A DNA stretch of 64,000 nucleotides from Vicugna pacos (Eukaryota; Chordata; Mammalia; Artiodactyla; Camelidae). Positions 58,861-64,000 of this stretch are shown here, piece by piece (the stretch's first letter is position 1; each line of letters begins with the position of its first letter). The stretch spans positions 19,377,646-19,441,645 of the forward strand of contig NC_133012.1 of the NCBI RefSeq assembly GCF_048564905.1, in the 5' to 3' direction. The notes beneath the pieces are model-generated. The model had not been told where the DNA came from. It searched no databases and saw nothing but the letters and a program-made list of their open reading frames with translations. The position numbers and the translations under genes are program-made.

Positions 58861-59129
58861 ATAGCCAACTGCATTTATGATGCATGTTGTTTTATTTTAA
58901 TTGAAAGTAAAGGGTCTGTGGTTTAACTGCTTTTAACTTCGAATGAAGCTCACTGCTGAGCTGCAAGCAGAAGGTAAAACAGGAGGACAGGTGTTGCTTT
59001 AAGAGAGTGATGGCTGTTGTAACCCGAAGCCTCCTCCGCCCAAAAGGTCTGAGAGGCTGCACCCCGGTGCGCGTCTGTAAACTCCCGCGGGTCTGGCGCG
59101 TCTCCTTCTTCCAAAGTTGGAGCTCTCCT

Positions 59130-59215
59130 TGGTGGGAGGGGGCGGGGAGGAGGGGAGGCCGGTGACGTCACTCTGGGATGGGAATAAAGCTCCCGGGCCG
59201 CGGTCCGGCGAGGAC
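59130..59215 (+). promoter_or_regulatory. PDLIM3: PDLIM3 core promoter region (CpG-rich)
   Basis: Just upstream of the first coding exon in a GC-rich block (about 59030-59480). It holds a GC-box (GGGGGCGGGG, 59138-59147), a perfect cAMP response element palindrome (59163-59170) and a TATA-like GGAATAAAG at 59181-59189. With the TATA-like element the start of transcription would fall near 59208-59215, giving an 80-90 nt 5'UTR. The start site is inferred, not seen. An E-box CAGGTG lies at 58988-58993. Confidence 0.6.
59163..59170 (+). promoter_or_regulatory. Full CRE palindrome TGACGTCA
   Basis: Perfect 8-bp site for CREB/ATF-family factors, about 130 nt before the ATG of PDLIM3 and close to the probable transcription start, where such sites are usually functional. 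Confidence 0.6.
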
Positions 59216-59298
59216 ACTGCCCCGAGAGCAGAGTGGGCTGTCCCACTCGGGGACACTCGCTGCGCCCCCGCCGGAGGAAGGCCGTGCCAGGAGGCACC
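59210..59298 (+). other. PDLIM3: PDLIM3 5'UTR (start approximate)
   Basis: GC-rich leader with GGGCTGTCCCACTCGGGGAC and CCGGAGGAAGGCCGTGCCAG directly before the start context GGAGGCACCATGC. It has A at -3, a good Kozak position. Confidence 0.6.
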
Positions 59299-59391
59299 AT
59301 GCCCCAAAACGTGGTCCTGCCGGGCCCTGCGCCCTGGGGCTTCAGACTCTCGGGGGGCATAGACTTCAACCAGCCTTTGATCATCACCAGG
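59299..59391 (+). CDS. PDLIM3: PDLIM3 first coding exon, start of PDZ domain (31 codons)
   Basis: Encodes [20 protein letters not shown] then [11 protein letters not shown], ending at a donor AGG|GTAGGT (GT at 59392-59393), phase 0. The PWGFRLSGG stretch is the carboxylate-binding loop region of ALP/Enigma-family PDZ domains, which bind the C-terminus of alpha-actinin at Z-discs. The family member is set by MPQ and [19 protein letters not shown]: human PDLIM3 as I recall it reads [20 protein letters not shown] then IDFNQPLVITR, so three residues differ (Asn4, Val6, Ile29). PDLIM1 reads quite differently here. Later exons (rest of PDZ, ZM motif, LIM domain) lie beyond the window. The gene is on the same strand as SORBS2 and downstream of it. 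PDLIM3 is expressed mainly in skeletal and cardiac muscle. Confidence 0.96.
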
Positions 59392-61429
59392 GTAGGTGTT
59401 TTCCGTTCTTTTGCTGCAAGTGGGGACTCTGGCGTGCGGCCGGTCCCCCTGGAGAGGAGAGTGGCCAGTGAGGCAGTGGAGTGTGCTGGGTGGGTCCTCG
59501 GCTTCGGGCTCACAGTTCGAGGGGCGGCAGCATCTCGGCAAACTAAGGTTTGGGGATGCAGAGCAGTTGAGAGAATTAACCACGTCAGTTCCACTGTCTG
59601 CAGCCTCTTGGCCCCCAGCAACTTTCTGAGGAGAGGTGAACTGACAGCGTGGTTCCCATGGCCTCAGAGAAGCTGGGCTGTGAGGTGGGCTGCCTTCTCG
59701 CCCTCCACTCCTGGTCTCCTTTTCAGTAACAAACGAGGTGGGGGCCACGGGAGGAGAGACGAAGGACCTAACAATAGTGGTTGCTTCTTGGAGCTAGACT
59801 CGCATCTGAGCGCTCTCCTTGTCTGGATGAAAACTTCGGCAGGGCGCTGTTCACAGGGCACAACCTGGGCCCGCCAAGCTGGAACCGCCCTTATCAGCTC
59901 AGACAGGGAATATATTACTAATCTGTATTCCTAGGTTTCCAGGCGTTTTGAATAAATATTTTCCAAAGCTGGAAACTTGGCTAAGAAATCATCACCTATA
60001 ACTCGAACTACAAAGAAAACATGTCAGATTGTTTCCTTTACCTGAGGGAGAGTCACCACTCAGTCTAATAACTCAAAATAATACTTTCCTATCAAATTCA
60101 AGCTTTCTTTCCTTAATAGTCTCTAAAGTATTGTCTAATCAAAAAGAAAGAAAGAAAGAGGGAAACTTCAGGATCTGTCCTGCCAGTAAATTTCTAGTTG
60201 GTCTAATTGATTTTTTTCCTAACATATGTTTGCCTTACTAACAATGTTATTGTTATTATTTCAGTGATAAGTAATAAAGCACATTAAACCTAATTTTAAA
60301 ACATAAAGTTTCAGAATATTATACCTTTACTTAATGCTTTATTTTCTTCATTTTTATACTGTTTTATAAATGTATACTTTATAATCTGATATACTCACAT
60401 CAATTTTTAAACAAGGTAATACCTTTAAAATTCTGTTCTACTTACTAGTTTTGAGAACCAATGTCTTTTTAAAATATCCTCAAAACGTACCATACAGATG
60501 CATACTATGGAACATTTCAAGCTTTGTTTTACATTTTTCGAAAACATGTAAACACATCTGACATGTGTGTTTTTATATAAGACATAAAAACTTAACACAC
60601 CCCCAGAAATGTTCCTAAGTAAATTAGGCAGAAAATGGTCCAGTGATCTGGGCCAAACAATGCCTTTTATGGATTTATCAAAGGAAACAGCTTCCATTAT
60701 CTCTGCTAAGAAATACTCTCAAAGTTTCTAAAGTACAGTTTTCCTTTGTTTATATTAAATGAAATAAGCTTTTGAATCGTAACAGAGAATAAATCATATT
60801 TATATTAAATCCTAAAGAAATCACTCAGTCACAAAAATCCTTCCAGTGATTTATAGAAGAAATATCGTACTATTACTGTGGAACATAATATGATGACTCT
60901 TATGCTTGAAAAATTGAGTTGTTGATACTATAAACAATGTTTATTTTAAAAAACTCAACATTTTGGAGTTGACTGCAGGAGCATATGGTAAACAGTTGAT
61001 ATAATGACATTATTTGGGAAGCCAATTCTGTTTGAATTTTTAACTCATAAGTAATTTGCATCACATTGACACTTGTTTCAATAATAGTGCACAACCACAG
61101 ATGATTATTTCATTTGACGGTGGATTTTCTTTTCAGTTAATTTAACTCAAAGAGAGCAAGTTAAAACTAAACTGTTTTGTAGTCCAGGGGTCCCCAAAAC
61201 CATTCACATAGAAGATTCTTGTTGAATAAGTGAAAACATATTCACTTGAAATTTTTTGCTTTAGTGAACACCTAATCGAGAATATTTCCACTGAAATTAT
61301 AAGAATACTAAAAATCATTTGGAAAAAACCTAAAAGATATTACCCCAAAACAGTTATCAGTGTTGTAATTAGGTATTAGAATAATTCTATTAAGTCAGTA
61401 ATTTTAACATTGTGCTAAAAGGTGGTTAA

Positions 61430-61570
61430 TGAGGTTATGTGTGTGTTAGCGCACTCTTTCGCCTGCCATGCACTCTCCTAAGCCCTTTATAGGCACTAAC
61501 TCACTTAAATCACACAATTATCCTAAAAGATAGTAGTAGTAATAACCCTGCCGTTGATCACAAGTGGTGA
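61430..61570 (+). repeat. MIR SINE fragment
   Basis: CTAAGCCCTTTATAGGCACT, AACTCACTTAAATCACACAA and AGTAGTAGTAATAACCCTGC give a diverged MIR core in sense orientation. Confidence 0.65.
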
Positions 61571-61654
61571 AACAATTCAAGGTCAAGTCTACCTGCCTCC
61601 CAAGTCTTCATCCTGAAGCCCGTACATATGAAAGATTCTGTTTATTGTACAAAT

Positions 61655-62385
61655 GTTTCCAAATAGGTGTTTTGTGCCATCCAGCCCATCATCTGGTCCT
61701 ACTGATTTTATGTCTTTAAGATCTACCACTTTCTTTTTTCCAACCACTGTCCCTCGTTGAGATTTCATAATTTCATGCCTAGCTGTTTGTCTCCCTGCTG
61801 CAATTCGTCCTGCATATTCTTACCAGCCATCTTTGAGATGGTTGATGGCTGCTCCTACCTTTCTCATTCTTAAAAATTCTTCAGTGGCAACCCCCAGTTT
61901 ATAGAGAACAGAATGTGTGGTCTTTAGCACGGCATTCATGGCTTTCACCATCCATCCCGACTCATGTCTCCCACTTCACTTCCTCCCTCTTCCTCCTCTC
62001 TCCCCTTCCTCCTCTCACTCCATGAATAGGTAGTAGTCCAAAACTCGACCACTTATAATTTCTCTAACATGTCTTTGCTCCTGCTGTCCTTTTCCCCCAG
62101 AATTCTCTTCCCCACCCACCCCGTAGTCCTCTGTGCTTGTGGAAACCCATTACGATACCACTCCTCCAGCCTTCCTCCGGGAAAAATCACTGCATCCGCT
62201 TAACTGCCCTAGCTCTTGACCTGCAGCCTCTTTATATCACACCTTGTACCACAGATGTTTGAGTACATCTGTATCCCACAGATTGCGTGCTCCCCTCTCA
62301 AGGCAAGAACTCGCAGGTTTGGGGCTCCTCAGTGCCAAGCACAGGGTCTAGTGTATCACATATGTTATAGAATAAATACAGACAC
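61655..62385 (+). repeat. L2 LINE 3' region
   Basis: CATCTGGTCCTACTGATTTT, TCTTCAGTGGCAACCCCCAG, CGTGCTCCCCTCTCAAGGCA and CCAAGCACAGGGTCTAGTGT then ATAGAATAAAT follow L2 3' order. Confidence 0.75.
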
Positions 62386-63498
62386 AATATGAGTAATAAA
62401 CAAAAGTGTCCACTTTTGACATAACTTCATTATCATAATAGGTGCAGACTGTGTCTTCAGAAATATCCCACAATAAAGAAAAAGGAGAGTTGTTTTATTG
62501 TGCATTGATTTGTCTGTTTTAGATAAGTTCTTAAGTATGCAAAGAATTGAAATGCCAATGCCTGCACTTAACGTCACAAAAAGTCCCATAAATGAGATAT
62601 ATTCCTCAAGTCAATTAAATCAGTTTTTGTCCTATAAGCAATGCCCTCCCTTCCTCTCCTCACACTCTACAAAAGCACACTATAGCAGTGCTCCTAGACG
62701 GTGGTGCTCGGCTCCACCGTCTGCTGGGGAAGGGGTTTACCAATGCAACTCTCTCCATTAGCTGAAATTACAATTCACAAAATGAGGACAAAGGGTCCTC
62801 ACCCTATAATTGTTTACAATCCAGTGGGGTGAAACTTTGTATCATAAAAAACCATGAGAAGTAAGATAAATCAAACACCAGACATTCTCCCAAAAAAAAC
62901 TGAGCCATTGGTTGCGATACAATTTTTAGGAAAGCAGTTTCTAGGCAAGGGTGTGCTATACTTCCCGTGATATAAATTTAACTTGTGGATGGATGTTCAG
63001 TGCAGGGGAGGGGGCTATTATGGCAAACACTATATACAACTGGCCAGCATTTCATAGAATAAAGTTTAAAGTTCACATCTCTAAGTGAGAAGCTGTTCTT
63101 TTTCTGGCAAGAAGGTTCTAAGGAGTCTCTTTCTTAAGTGTTAGGACCACCCAGAAGGTGGATCTACTATCTCAGCCAAGTTACAGATGGTTTGTTTTCA
63201 CAAATGGTCCAATTTGGAATAAAGTACAAGCTTCTTTTGTGTACACGATGTAAAATTGCTGTATACATCGGATGCCAGCATGTCCCTTCCCACTCAGTTC
63301 CTCTTCCCCCTCTTCCCTCCTTTCTACGCAGAGCACACCCGGGATCAAGATGCTTCGTGGACCTGGGTACCAACAAAGAAAATGCTAGTGTGTTCTTAAG
63401 TTTTGCAGGGTTTAACATAGAAAAGTATAGTTCTTTAATATATATTTGAAATTTGAACTTTTAGAAAGAAATATTTACCGTTGAATGCAATCTTCTCC

Positions 63499-63849
63499 CA
63501 GGTAGCCCTCAGTATCCTTGGGGGATTGGTTCCAAAACCCCCACCCTTATACCCACCCCACCCTCCCAACCCCTTAGCCCTTCCCTCGAGGATACCAAAA
63601 CCCCAGGATGTTCAAGTCCTTTATATAAAATGGAATTTGAATATAAACCTACGTGCGTCCTCCACTTTGAATCATCTCTAGATTACTCATAACAACCCAA
63701 CACAATGTAAATGCTATGTAAATAGTTGCTGGCATGCAGCAAATTCAAGTTTTGCTTTTTGGAAATTTCTGGGATTTTTTTTTCAAATATTTTCAACCCT
63801 CAGATGCTTGACTCCTGGATGCAAAACCCACAGATTCGGAGGGTCAACC
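63499..63849 (+). mobile_element. MER2 (Tigger-derived non-autonomous DNA transposon), near full length
   Basis: Starts CAGGTAGCCCTCAGTATCC and ends CGGAGGGTCAACC, a decayed terminal inverted repeat pair. The interior has CCTTTATATAAAATGG, AATCATCTCTAGATTACT, CAATGTAAATGCTATGTAAA and CAAATTCAAGTTTTGCTTTT, the known MER2 order. About 350 bp against a usual length near 345. It lies in reverse order relative to the form I remember, which is symmetric at the ends, so strand is nominal. A TA target duplication is not clear. Confidence 0.88.
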
Positions 63850-64000
63850 ATTTTTAATTTTGTTCCAGACCTGTCTGCAACGCTGACATCTGTTCCTAAC
63901 ATTCATACATCCCACAAGTATATTCCACCCCCCAGCCATAACTGTCTTGCTCTGTGACTATTTCAATCATTTTTATTCTTCACATAGACATTCCATCAGG

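Larger units (their letters stand above)
20931..59129. other. SORBS2-PDLIM3 intergenic region
   Basis: About 38 kb with no protein-coding gene I can support on either strand. The open frames are short, lack splice or codon signatures, and many fall in repeats. Recognised contents are listed separately. Stretches where I saw nothing assignable include 20931-22080, 22380-23290, 23480-24760, 25690-27470, 28300-30960, 32090-32950, 33130-35110, 35320-36360, 37890-40470, 44090-45630, 45690-48090, 50570-52090, 52310-53620, 53740-54290 and 56670-58140. Within them, three GC/CpG-richer islets stand out (28680-29070, 38400-38665, 39400-39560). Muscle enhancers for either gene may lie here, but none is demonstrated. 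Confidence 0.6.
59392..64000 (+). other. PDLIM3: PDLIM3 intron 1, left part
   Basis: Starts GTAGGTGTT. The first 300-400 bases stay GC-rich, so long open frames appear on both strands without being coding. After that it is AT-rich and includes a MIR (about 61430-61570), an L2 (61655-62385) and a MER2 (63499-63849). I found no second PDLIM3 exon before the window ends. 59950-61430 and 62390-63490 hold nothing I can name. Confidence 0.85.

Noticed and set aside
58950-59748. Two long open frames (223 and 249 codons) on the - strand over the PDLIM3 promoter and exon 1
   Set aside because: They lie in a CpG-rich block where stops are rare, overlap the true PDLIM3 exon, and resemble no protein family. 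Composition artefact.
59233-59934. 233-codon + frame running through PDLIM3 exon 1 into the intron
   Set aside because: Only 59299-59391 is the genuine exon. The rest is intronic read-through past the donor at 59392.
1-64000. Search for CRISPR arrays, operons, phage-like or other unusual gene systems
   Set aside because: The window is intron-bearing mammalian DNA with SINE/LINE repeats. No regularly spaced direct repeats or prokaryotic gene layout are present.

Overview
The window is mammalian nuclear DNA, most likely from a camelid (alpaca, vicuna or camel). Two interspersed repeats at 7965-8122 and 18268-18422 have the tRNA-derived body and AATTAGG-type tail of the camelid Vic-1 SINE. The rest of the repeat load is ordinary mammalian (MIR, L2, L1, MaLR LTR fossils, MER2). 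I used no database, so family and gene assignments rest on recognising the sequence.

Left part (1 to about 20930): the 3' end of SORBS2 (ArgBP2), a sorbin-homology/SH3 adaptor of Z-discs, stress fibres and synapses, transcribed on +. Three exons that I recognise carry the known C-terminus: 13085-13134 (end of the linker before the third SH3), 16828-16934 (most of SH3-3) and 18801-18862 (end of SH3-3 and the stop), followed by a roughly 2 kb 3'UTR. Upstream lie three further exon-like open blocks, 1276-2052, 3797-3991 and 6675-6782. Each has a usable acceptor and donor, and each is exactly phase 0 in and phase 0 out (259, 65 and 36 codons). They fit the phase-0 junction at 13085 perfectly and would lengthen the linker between SH3-2 and SH3-3 by up to 360 residues. 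I read them as alternative cassette exons, the SORBS2 counterpart of the long linker known in SORBS1.

Middle part (about 20930-59170): roughly 38 kb between the genes with no protein gene I can support. It holds LINE-1 and L2 pieces, MIR SINEs, MaLR-type LTR fossils, microsatellites and a few unexplained GC/CpG-rich islets (28680-29070, 38400-38665, 39400-39560).

Right part (about 59130-64000): CpG-rich promoter, 5'UTR and first coding exon (59299-59391) of PDLIM3 (ALP, actinin-associated LIM protein), also on +, followed by the start of its first intron, which contains an L2 and a nearly full-length MER2. The tandem SORBS2-PDLIM3 order and orientation matches the human 4q35.1 arrangement. 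Both proteins act in the actin/alpha-actinin/Z-disc system of striated muscle, so shared muscle regulation across the intergenic stretch is plausible but not shown here.

No prokaryotic-style or otherwise new system is visible. The most noteworthy content is the group of symmetric SORBS2 linker exons with RBFOX-type motifs beside them.
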